A stretch of DNA of 51,797 nt from CF-13 sp035279665 (lineage in GTDB: Bacteria; Chloroflexota; Dormibacteria; CF-121), in the NCBI GenBank assembly GCA_035279665.1, contig DATEHI010000043.1, positions 1 to 51,797 of the forward strand, in the 5' to 3' direction. A program made the position numbers and the translations under genes. Below, piece by piece: positions 45,214 through 51,797 of the stretch (position 1 is its first letter; every line of letters begins with the position of its first letter). The notes under the pieces were generated by a model. That model was not told where the DNA came from, made no database searches, and saw nothing but the letters and a program-made list of their open reading frames with translations.

Positions 45214-45878
45214 CGCTGCGCCACCCCCAGCCTCGTAACGATCAGCTCGTGCAGCCGGCGAGCGGCCTCCGCCGGATCCGGCGCGTCATAGACCGCGCGG
45301 ACTACGGCGATGGCGCGGGCGCCGGCCTCGATCACGCTTCCCGCATTGTCCTGGTCGATCCCGCCGACCGCCACGAACGGCCGGTCGATCACCCCAGCCA
45401 CGCGTGACACGAGCGCTGTACCGACGGCGGGCCGGCCCTCCTTGGTGGGCGTTGGGTGGACGGGTCCGACCGCGACGTAGTCCACGCCCTCGTGGACCGC
45501 GAGCTGTGCCTGGGCAAGGCTGTGCGTCGAGCGACCGATCAATCGGCCCTCGAAGCCAGGCAGGGCGCGCACCGCGTCAGGCGGGAGGTCATCCTGTCCG
45601 AGGTGGACCCCATCGGCGTCGGCGGCGATCGCCAGGTCGGCGTGATCGTTGACGATCAGGAGCGCCTCGTGCTCCCTCGTCAGGATGCGAAGCGCGAGCG
45701 CCAGCCGGTACTGCTCCAGCATCGGCATCGTCTTCTTGCGCAGCTGAATGACATTGGCGCCGCCCTCGAGTGCCGCCTCCACCGTGCGTGCGGTCTCGGT
45801 CTCGCCGCCGTGATCTCCCGTGATCACGTAGAGGCGCATCCGCGCCAGTCGCTCAAGTCGTTGTTCGGCTACTCCCAT
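45210..45878 (-). CDS. thiE: Thiamine-phosphate synthase
   Basis: 222 residues with the TMP synthase TIM barrel: LYVITGDHGGETETARTVEA, VIQLRKKTMP, VNDHADLAIAADADGVHLGQDDLPP and YVAVGPVHPTPTKEG. It joins the thiazole and pyrimidine moieties. It is the first gene after the TPP riboswitch and is coupled to thiSG by ATGA. No strong Shine-Dalgarno is seen before the ATG, so ribosome access may be set by riboswitch folding. Confidence 0.95.
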   Translation of the reverse strand: MGVAEQRLERLARMRLYVITGDHGGETETARTVEAALEGGANVIQLRKKTMPMLEQYRLALALRILTREHEALLIVNDHADLAIAADADGVHLGQDDLPPDAVRALPGFEGRLIGRSTHSLAQAQLAVHEGVDYVAVGPVHPTPTKEGRPAVGTALVSRVAGVIDRPFVAVGGIDQDNAGSVIEAGARAIAVVRAVYDAPDPAEAARRLHELIVTRLGVAQR

Positions 45879-45911
45879 GTGCGTGCAATCCCGGCCGTCG
45901 CGGAATGCTCG

Positions 45912-46000
45912 AGCCCCTTTCCTCCGCAGGTATCACCTGATCAGGTTCCAGCGTCAGCCGGCGAACCGACTTTCTCAGCGCATTCCGCTCCGCTAGGGCT
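45912..46000 (-). ncRNA. TPP riboswitch (THI element)
   Basis: On the minus strand the aptamer hallmarks appear in order: GCTGAGAAA, GAACCTGATCAGGT, GATACCTGCGGAGGAAAGGGG. P1 forms from AGCCCT (46000-45995) and AGGGGCT (45918-45912), and a small P3 hairpin from AGCG and CGCT. It lies just after alr and 33 bases before thiE, so TPP should repress thiE-thiSG-thiL and perhaps the tsa genes. A 9-base segment GCGGAATGC (45988-45980) has a perfect complement GCATTCCGC (45908-45900) between the aptamer and the thiE start, a likely expression platform. Confidence 0.95.
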
Positions 46001-46007
46001 GCATAGA

Positions 46008-47114
46008 TTATAGGTATCGGCGCGGGACTCGGCTCGAGATCGCGCACAGGACTTCGTACGAGATCGTTCCCGACGCCTCGGCGAGATCGTGCGCGCTCAA
46101 GGTGGTGCCTCCCTCTCCCCCAATCAGTGTGACGACGTCACCAACCGCGACCTCCGGGACGGTGCGGACGTCGATCGCGGCCTGGTCCATGCTGATGGTG
46201 CCCGCGATCGGGACGGCGACCCCCCGGACGATGGCGCGACCGCCAGCCAGTGCGCGCCGGTGCAGGCCGTCCGCATAGCCGACCGCGATGGTCGCCACCC
46301 TCGCCGGCTCGCGGGCAATGAACTTGCGCCCGTAGCCGACGCTCTCGCCAATCGGCACCGCGACGAGGTTGGTCACGATCGTCTGCCAGCGCAGCGCTGG
46401 GCGAAGCGTGGGCAGGTCGGCCCAGCTGGGGACCGGTCGAACACCATAAATGATGAGGCCGGCGCGCACCAGGTCCAGGCGCGCCTCGGGATAGCGAAGG
46501 AGCCCTGCCGAGTTGGCGGTATGGCTGAGAAATCCGGTGACGCCGGCCCGGATCAGGGCGGAGCGGGCGTCGAGAAACACGTGCAACTGCTCCCGGGTAA
46601 AGGCGGGGTCCCGGTCCGCGTCGGCAAAGTGCGTCCAGAAACCCTCCAGCCGTAGGTTCGGATCGGCATCGACCTCCACGGCAAGCTTGACCGCCTCCGC
46701 GGGCGCGGCGCCCAGGCGGTGCATCCCGGTGTCGACCTTGACGTGGACGTTGATCTCGGTCGCGGCGGCTTTGAGTAGTGCCAGCGCGTCGCGGTCGTAG
46801 ACGGTCATCGCCAGCTTCGCCGCGATCGCCGCCGAGAGCGCAGACGGCGGCGTGTACCCGAGGTTGAGGATCGGCTCGACGATGCCGGCCTTGCGCAGCT
46901 CGATCCCCTCCGGTACCGACGACACCGCCAGCCAGGTCGCGCCGCCCTGCAGCGACGCGCGTGCTGCGGGCACGGCGCCGTGCCCGTAGCCGTCGGCCTT
47001 CACGACCGCCATCACGGCTGTCTTCTCACCGACGAGCTGCTTGACGAGACTGGTGTTGTACGCGATCGCCGACAGATCGACGTCAGCCCACTTCGTCGCG
47101 CCGTGTTCCGTCAG
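46008..47114 (-). CDS. alr: Alanine racemase
   Basis: About 368 residues. KWADVDLSAIAYN starts the fold, VVKADGYGHGAV carries the PLP lysine, and the catalytic Tyr region is VGYGRKF. Provides D-alanine for peptidoglycan. No ATG, GTG or TTG is available in frame before the conserved N-terminus until far upstream inside acpS-nnrD. The CTG at 47114-47112 forms a CTGA overlap with the nnrD stop, mirroring the ATGA/GTGA overlaps common here, and is the best start. An ATG further in would delete the first strand. It lies just before the TPP riboswitch. Confidence 0.94.
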   Translation of the reverse strand: MTEHGATKWADVDLSAIAYNTSLVKQLVGEKTAVMAVVKADGYGHGAVPAARASLQGGATWLAVSSVPEGIELRKAGIVEPILNLGYTPPSALSAAIAAKLAMTVYDRDALALLKAAATEINVHVKVDTGMHRLGAAPAEAVKLAVEVDADPNLRLEGFWTHFADADRDPAFTREQLHVFLDARSALIRAGVTGFLSHTANSAGLLRYPEARLDLVRAGLIIYGVRPVPSWADLPTLRPALRWQTIVTNLVAVPIGESVGYGRKFIAREPARVATIAVGYADGLHRRALAGGRAIVRGVAVPIAGTISMDQAAIDVRTVPEVAVGDVVTLIGGEGGTTLSAHDLAEASGTISYEVLCAISSRVPRRYL

Positions 47115-48337
47115 CGCAACCGCTCCATCACGCGCGGAAGCTGCGGCAGCAGGTCGGACGCGAGCACGCCGGCCAGACCCAGCGAGGCCTCGAGGTCCAG
47201 ACCCGCAAGGCTGTGCAGATGTACTCCAGTGACGGCTGCCTCGAAGGGCGGCAGCTTCTGACCCATCAGTCCCGCGATGAGCCCGGCGAGGACATCGCCG
47301 GTGCCGCCCGAGGCCAGCGCGGGCGTCGCGATCGGGTTCAGCGTGACGCGGCCGTCGGGGGCGGCGATGACGGTACCGGCGCCTTTGAGCACCACCACCT
47401 TGTTCCACACCTTGGCAAAGCGCGAGGCGATCCCACGCCGGTCCTGCTGCACCGCCGACGTTTCAAGGCCCGATAGGCGCCCGAATTCCGCTGGGTGCGG
47501 GGTGAGGACGATCTGCGGCGACAGGCGCGGCAGGATCGTGCGGTGCTCGGCAAGCACGTTGAGGGCGTCTGCGTCGAGCACCAGCGGCGCCGCCACACGC
47601 GGAACGAGATCCTCCACCAGGCGCCTGGTCGACGCGTCGCGTCCCAGCCCGGGCCCGACCACGCCGGCGTCGGCCCCCGCAAAGCCGCGAAGGATCCCGC
47701 TGAGCGACGCGTGCCCGACCACCCCGGGTGCGATCTCCGGGACCGGTCCGACGATGACTTCGGTGCACTTCTGAGCGAGGATCGGATAGATCGACTGGGC
47801 CACCAGCAGGCGGACGATGCCGGCACCTGACCGCGCCGCGCCCATGCTCGCCAGGTAGGCGGCGCCGGTATAGCCCTGCGACCCCGCCAGCACGACGACC
47901 GTCCCGAAGGTCCCCTTGTGCCCATCACGCGGGCGAGCGGGGAGCCGGAAGCCATCAGGGAGCGCGCTGCGTGGCCGAATCGCCTCAGCGTCCGGGATGA
48001 CGGCCACCGCAACCGCGAAGTGACCATCGTGGGCGATGCTGACGTCCACGCTGCGTCCTGTCAGGGTGGTGGCCGCTGCCACGCTCACATGGGGCCGCCC
48101 GTCATCGCTGGGGAGGATCTCGACATCGCGCATGCGAGGCCGCACCACGCCGGTTGGCATCGCCTTGCCAATCGCTTCCTTTGCCGCCCAGCGGCCCGCC
48201 CAGCGCTCGGCGCTGCCGCCACAATAGTCGATCTCCCGGTCGGTGAGGAACTTGCGCAGGAACCGAGCCCCGAACCGCTTCTGGGCCTCCGCAATGCGCG
48301 GAATCGCGGCGACATCTACGCCGACCCGAGGCGTCAC
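47111..48337 (-). CDS. AcpS-NnrD fusion: holo-ACP synthase and NAD(P)H-hydrate dehydratase
   Basis: 408 residues from a GTG start. Residues ~1-120 are holo-[acyl-carrier-protein] synthase: GVDVAAIPRI binds metal and AAKEAIGKAM is the phosphopantetheinyl transferase motif. Residues ~130-408 are the ADP/ATP-dependent dehydratase half of the nicotinamide nucleotide repair system (TVVVLAGSQGYTGAAYLA, LVLDADALNVL, ASGGTGDVLAGLIAGLMG). The usual NnrE epimerase domain is missing. Separate acpS and nnr genes beside alr are common in Firmicutes; here the two are one protein. It follows glmS by 4 bases and its stop overlaps alr. Confidence 0.93.
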   Translation of the reverse strand: MTPRVGVDVAAIPRIAEAQKRFGARFLRKFLTDREIDYCGGSAERWAGRWAAKEAIGKAMPTGVVRPRMRDVEILPSDDGRPHVSVAAATTLTGRSVDVSIAHDGHFAVAVAVIPDAEAIRPRSALPDGFRLPARPRDGHKGTFGTVVVLAGSQGYTGAAYLASMGAARSGAGIVRLLVAQSIYPILAQKCTEVIVGPVPEIAPGVVGHASLSGILRGFAGADAGVVGPGLGRDASTRRLVEDLVPRVAAPLVLDADALNVLAEHRTILPRLSPQIVLTPHPAEFGRLSGLETSAVQQDRRGIASRFAKVWNKVVVLKGAGTVIAAPDGRVTLNPIATPALASGGTGDVLAGLIAGLMGQKLPPFEAAVTGVHLHSLAGLDLEASLGLAGVLASDLLPQLPRVMERLR

Positions 48338-48341
48338 GCTC

Positions 48342-50174
48342 TTACTCTACGGTGACGCTCTTGGCCAGGTTTCGAGGCTGGTCGACGTTGCAGCCGCGCT
48401 CGGTCGCGACGAAATAGGCGAAGAGCTGCAGCGCGACGACATTGGGGATGGGCGAGAGGAACTCGGAAACCGCCGGCACTTCGATGCGGTCGAGCTGCAC
48501 CTCGGCGAGCGTGGTATCGCCGTCCGTGATCAATGCCAGCACGGGCGCGTCCCTGGCAATGACCTCCTGGATGTTACTGACCATTTTCTCCAGCGTCGCC
48601 GCCTGGGTGGCGATCGCGAAGACGGGGAAATTCTGGTCGAGCAGCGCGATCGGCCCATGCTTCAACTCGCCGGCCGCATAGCCCTCGGCATGGAGGTACG
48701 AAATCTCCTTGAGCTTCAGGGCGCCTTCGAGGGCAATCGGGTAGTTGATCCCCCGGCCGATGTACATGAAGTTGCGGTAGCCGGAGTACTTGCGCGCCAG
48801 CGCCTGGAACGCCTCAGCCCGTTCGAGGACCTGCTGGACGGCGACCGGCAGGGCTTTCAGCTCGGCGGCCAGCTCGCGCAGACGCTCGGGCGCCAGCCGG
48901 TGCCGGACCGCCGCCAGCCGGATCCCCAGCAAGTACAGCGACGTGAGATGGGCGATGAAGGTCTTGGTCGACGCCACGCCAATCTCGGGCCCGGCGTGCA
49001 AGTAGATGACGCCGTCGCTTTCCAGGGCCATCGAGCTGCCGACGACGTTGGTAATGGAGACGACCTTCGCCTTCCGCTGCCTCGCCTCACGGATGGCGGC
49101 CAGCGTGTCGGCGGTTTCGCCAGACTGGGAGACACCGATCACCAGCGTGTCCTGGTCGATGATCGGCTGGCGATAGCGGAACTCTGAGGCGGGCTCGACT
49201 TCGACCGGGATGCGCGCCAGGTCCTCGATGATGTACTTGCCGAGCAGGGCGGCATAGTACGACGTGCCGGCCGCCACCATCTTGATGTCGTGCACCTTGA
49301 GCAGCTGGCGATCGGTCAGTCCGAATTCCTCGAACGTGACCTCCCCCTCGTCGCTCAGGCGTCCCCGCAGCGCGTTGGACACCGCCTCGGGCGCCTCGTT
49401 GATCTCTTTGGCCATGAAGTGCGGGAAGCCGCCCTTCTGGGCCTGGCTGATATCCCACTTGACCTCGATCACTTTGGGTTTGACGGCGGCACCGCCGATG
49501 GTGCTCACCTCGGGCCCGAGCTTGGTGATCGAGACCATCTCGCCTTCGCCAAGCAGCAGGACCTTCTTCGTATACGGGATGACGGCGGTGATGTCGGAGG
49601 CGACGAACCATTCCTTGTCGCCGATCCCGACCACGAGTGGGGCATTGAGGCGGGCGCCGATCAAGAGATCGGGGTCGCGCTGGGAGAAGATCGCCATCGC
49701 ATAAGCGCCCCGCAGTTTCGCCAGCGCCTCCCGGACGGCCGCCACCAGGTCGCCCTTGTCGAACTCCTCGATCAGGTGGGGGACGACCTCGGTGTCGGTC
49801 TCGGAGATGAAGACATGGCCCTTTGCCTGAAGGTCCTTCCGCAGCTCGGCAAAGTTTTCGATGATGCCGTTGTGGATCACCATGATCTGCTTGTGGCAGT
49901 CGGTATGGGGGTGGGCGTTGATGACGGTTGGGCGGCCGTGCGTCGCCCAGCGGGTGTGGCCGATGCCGAGCCGCCCCTGGGGCATCTCCTCGGTCAGGCG
50001 CTCGACCAGCGTGTCGACCTTGGCCGCGCTCTTCACCACGGAGGTCTGGCCGTCCGCCTCGTTGAAAATGGCGACCCCGGCGGAATCATAGCCCCGGTAC
50101 TCGAGCCGCTTGAGGCTCTCCATGATGATGGGCGCGGCCGAGCGCTCGCCCAGGTAGCCAATAATCCCGCACAT
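48342..50174 (-). CDS. glmS: Glucosamine-6-phosphate synthase (glutamine-hydrolysing)
   Basis: 610 residues. MCGIIGYLGERSAAPI puts the catalytic Cys at position 2 after Met; RGYDSAGVAIF and HTRWATHGRP follow in the glutaminase half. Two SIS domains form the isomerase (AAGTSYYAALLGKY, GVSQSGETADTLAAI, SYLHAEGYAAGELKHGPIALL). It makes glucosamine-6-phosphate for peptidoglycan precursors. A TAGGAGG ribosome-binding site precedes the ATG. It lies 89 bases after ybbR; no glmM is between them. Confidence 0.98.
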   Translation of the reverse strand: MCGIIGYLGERSAAPIIMESLKRLEYRGYDSAGVAIFNEADGQTSVVKSAAKVDTLVERLTEEMPQGRLGIGHTRWATHGRPTVINAHPHTDCHKQIMVIHNGIIENFAELRKDLQAKGHVFISETDTEVVPHLIEEFDKGDLVAAVREALAKLRGAYAMAIFSQRDPDLLIGARLNAPLVVGIGDKEWFVASDITAVIPYTKKVLLLGEGEMVSITKLGPEVSTIGGAAVKPKVIEVKWDISQAQKGGFPHFMAKEINEAPEAVSNALRGRLSDEGEVTFEEFGLTDRQLLKVHDIKMVAAGTSYYAALLGKYIIEDLARIPVEVEPASEFRYRQPIIDQDTLVIGVSQSGETADTLAAIREARQRKAKVVSITNVVGSSMALESDGVIYLHAGPEIGVASTKTFIAHLTSLYLLGIRLAAVRHRLAPERLRELAAELKALPVAVQQVLERAEAFQALARKYSGYRNFMYIGRGINYPIALEGALKLKEISYLHAEGYAAGELKHGPIALLDQNFPVFAIATQAATLEKMVSNIQEVIARDAPVLALITDGDTTLAEVQLDRIEVPAVSEFLSPIPNVVALQLFAYFVATERGCNVDQPRNLAKSVTVE

Positions 50175-50263
50175 ACCCCGGCCTCCTATGTTCCCACTCT
50201 GGACACGCTCAAACGAGCGAACTCAGTTCGTCGTTTTGGTTAAACGGGCGTGTCGGCCCAAAG
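50175..50263. other. ybbR-glmS intergenic region with two small hairpins
   Basis: CGCTCAAACGAGCG (50206-50219) is a 5-bp hairpin and GAACTCAGTTC (50219-50229) an adjacent palindrome. On the minus strand GGGC...GCCCGTTT just after ybbR could be a weak terminator. The gap is too short for a glmS ribozyme and shows none of its core sequence. Confidence 0.35.
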
Positions 50264-51196
50264 TTACGGGCTTGAGCTGGGCGTCACTCCCGGGATGGGC
50301 GAGATGAAGATGTGCACCTGGGCGGTTTTCTGGTTTGTCGTGACACCGTCCGGCGGCCGGATGGTGACGGTCCTCACGATGTCGGCTTTGGCCCCGGTGA
50401 TGTCGATCGGGTCGGTCGCGAGCAGCACCAACCCGGCCAGGGTGTTCTGGAGCCCGGTCGCTTGAACGGACGTCGGCACGATCTGGACGTTGGTCATGCG
50501 GTAGCCGGCGGCCGGCTGGCCGGTTACGGTGAAGCCCACCGGCTTGTCGACGGTTATCGCATCCGCCTGGATCACCATCTTCACCGAGACCTGACCCGGC
50601 GTCACGGTCATCGACTTGGTCACAGGCTTCTTGTTCTTGTCCCAGAGCACCACCGAGTAGGGCTGGTTGAAGCCGGGAGCGACCAGCGCGTCCAGGTCGA
50701 CGAGAACGACCGCTTGGACCCCCGTCAGCTGGGTCTTCGGCCCGTCGATGCGGACGCTGGCGGGCGTCACGGTGGTGGCGCTGACCTGCTCATGGAATCC
50801 GGGCGGCAGCGCCTTGACCCGTTCGATCGAAACCGGCACGGTTGTCGTGCCCAGATCATCGACGCTGACCGTCACCCCACTTGGAGCAACGATCGTGATG
50901 GTTGGGTCGGAGTTGTTGACGTGAATCGAAACGTTGTTCGTGCCGACATGTGTGTTGGAGAAGTTCCCCGAGATGCGCAGCAGGTTCGGGTTGGTGCGCA
51001 GCTGGGCGTCGAAGGACCGCATGTGGTCCGAGGTCCCGATGGCGGTGAGGGTCACCTGCGGCACATCTCCGACCAGGACGAGCCCCGCGGGCAGTACCGG
51101 ATTGTCCATCCTGACGGCATAGCCGTGGCTCTGGGTTGGGTTTTGCGCGTAGGCGACCACGCTCCAGAGCGCGACAGCAAACGCGATCGCCAGCAA
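50264..51196 (-). CDS. ybbR: YbbR-like domain protein (CdaA regulator CdaR)
   Basis: 310 residues from TTG 51196. An N-terminal membrane helix (LLAIAFAVALWSVVAYA) is followed by about three YbbR repeats of beta-rich sequence, including PVLPAGLVLVGDVPQVTLTA and VRIDGPKTQLTGVQAVVL. In Firmicutes this protein (CdaR) binds and tunes the diadenylate cyclase encoded just upstream. The TTG leaves no positive charges before the helix. A CTG at 51220 in the same frame would give MLANLRLKLLAIAFAVALW, which fits the family's N-terminus better. Between it and the cdaA stop (51246) there is no ATG or GTG in frame. Confidence 0.9.
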   Translation of the reverse strand: MLAIAFAVALWSVVAYAQNPTQSHGYAVRMDNPVLPAGLVLVGDVPQVTLTAIGTSDHMRSFDAQLRTNPNLLRISGNFSNTHVGTNNVSIHVNNSDPTITIVAPSGVTVSVDDLGTTTVPVSIERVKALPPGFHEQVSATTVTPASVRIDGPKTQLTGVQAVVLVDLDALVAPGFNQPYSVVLWDKNKKPVTKSMTVTPGQVSVKMVIQADAITVDKPVGFTVTGQPAAGYRMTNVQIVPTSVQATGLQNTLAGLVLLATDPIDITGAKADIVRTVTIRPPDGVTTNQKTAQVHIFISPIPGVTPSSSP

Positions 51197-51245
51197 CTTG
51201 AGTCGAAGGTTGGCGAGCAGGATCGTTATCTTACCCGGCCTGACG

Positions 51246-51797
51246 CTAGCGACGCCAGACGGGGAGCGGCGGACGATGGAGCTCGGTATGGGGCTGGAGC
51301 AGCGAGGTCAGTACCTGTCGCAGCCGGTCGGGGTCGAGGTTGCGCAGCAGCTTTCCCTCGTGCGCCACGGCGATCTGGCCCAGCTCCTCGCTGAGGATCA
51401 GCACGACGGCGTCGGTCTGCATCGAGAGGCCGAGCCCGGCGCGGTGGCGGGTTCCCATCCGTTCGCGGACCGTCCCTTCCTCCGCCAGGGGTAGGACGCA
51501 GCCGGCGGCCAGGATCTGGTTTCCGCGGACGATGACGGCACCATCGTGGAGCGGTGAGTTCGGGAAGAAGATCGCCTCCAGGAACTCCGCGGTGAGCTCG
51601 CCATTGATCCGGATGCCGCTGTTCGCGTAGTTCTCCAACCCGGTCTCCTTCTCGAAAACGATCAGCGCCCCGGTGAAACGCTGCGTCAGCTTGGTGGTGG
51701 CCCGGATCACCTCGTCGATCATCCGATTGAAGATCTGGAGGTTGTAGTGCGCCAGCGGGCGGCCGATGAAACCGATCCGCCCGAACTGGTCGAGCGC
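51246..51797 (-). CDS. cdaA: Diadenylate cyclase CdaA (5' truncated by window end)
   Basis: 184 codons are visible, open to the window edge; the ATG at 51722 is internal. The DAC domain has both catalytic motifs, LHDGAVIV (DGA) and GTRHRAG (RHR), and makes c-di-AMP from two ATP. The N-terminal transmembrane helices lie outside the window. ybbR follows after ~25-50 bases. Together with glmS this is the cdaA-ybbR-glmM-glmS arrangement of Firmicutes and relatives, with glmM missing here. Confidence 0.94.
   Translation of the reverse strand, partial: ALDQFGRIGFIGRPLAHYNLQIFNRMIDEVIRATTKLTQRFTGALIVFEKETGLENYANSGIRINGELTAEFLEAIFFPNSPLHDGAVIVRGNQILAAGCVLPLAEEGTVRERMGTRHRAGLGLSMQTDAVVLILSEELGQIAVAHEGKLLRNLDPDRLRQVLTSLLQPHTELHRPPLPVWRR

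Noticed and set aside
50175..50263. glmS ribozyme upstream of glmS
   Set aside because: The gap is 89 bases and none of the conserved ribozyme core is seen.

Overview
This is a high-GC (I estimate mid-60s %), gene-dense bacterial chromosome segment. It has no insertion sequence, prophage or CRISPR array. The gene set suggests a Gram-positive-like or Chloroflexota-type lineage, possibly near Candidatus Dormibacterota: GatCAB transamidation, a DUF222-HNH gene, a HrcA/CIRCE-controlled groES, CdaA-YbbR-GlmS, an AcpS-NnrD-Alr order, a ThiS-ThiG fusion, a DUF4388 protein and apparently leaderless operon starts. That placement is inference only; no rRNA is present. Every intergenic gap is under 300 bases, and genes are packed into operons with many 4-base stop/start overlaps.

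Layout. 1-5.3 kb: the end of a DUF222-HNH gene, then the leftward polA-fpg-PAP2 repair cluster. 5.3-7.3 kb: a DUF151 nuclease-like gene, and an ECF sigma factor with its membrane anti-sigma factor. 7.3 kb: tRNA-Leu(CAA). 7.5-20.0 kb: an eight-gene rightward operon encoding a large exported protein, an ABC-2 transporter pair, a coiled-coil membrane protein, a MoxR ATPase, a DUF58 protein and two large VWA membrane proteins. 20.1-28.6 kb: a YggT-like gene, then the leftward gatC-gatA-gatB-rRNA/tRNA m5U methyltransferase-dnaE operon. 28.6-36.5 kb: a PAS/GAF/GGDEF/EAL protein and the pcrA-ligA pair. 36.5-40.6 kb: a DUF4388 protein, a phosphoribosyltransferase, a peroxiredoxin with an in-frame TGA, groES and an SGNH hydrolase. 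40.6-46.0 kb: a TPP-riboswitch thiE-thiSG-thiL set running into tsaE-tsaB-rimI-tsaD (t6A tRNA modification). 46.0-51.8 kb: cdaA(partial)-ybbR-glmS-acpS/nnrD-alr (c-di-AMP and cell-wall precursors).

The most notable observation is at 38701-39210. A peroxiredoxin reading frame has TGA exactly at the peroxidatic cysteine position, contains no cysteine codon at all, and has a perfect 7-bp hairpin 10 bases after the TGA. This points to a selenocysteine peroxiredoxin that conventional gene calling would split. It is transcribed divergently from a phosphoribosyltransferase across only 17 bp. In that spacer, near-symmetric -10 hexamers overlap on opposite strands, each 6 nt from its start codon. Other points of interest are the large ABC/MoxR/VWA operon, the ThiS-ThiG and AcpS-NnrD fusions, apparent CTG start codons (alr, tsaD, perhaps ybbR), and a groES with a perfect CIRCE but no adjacent groEL.
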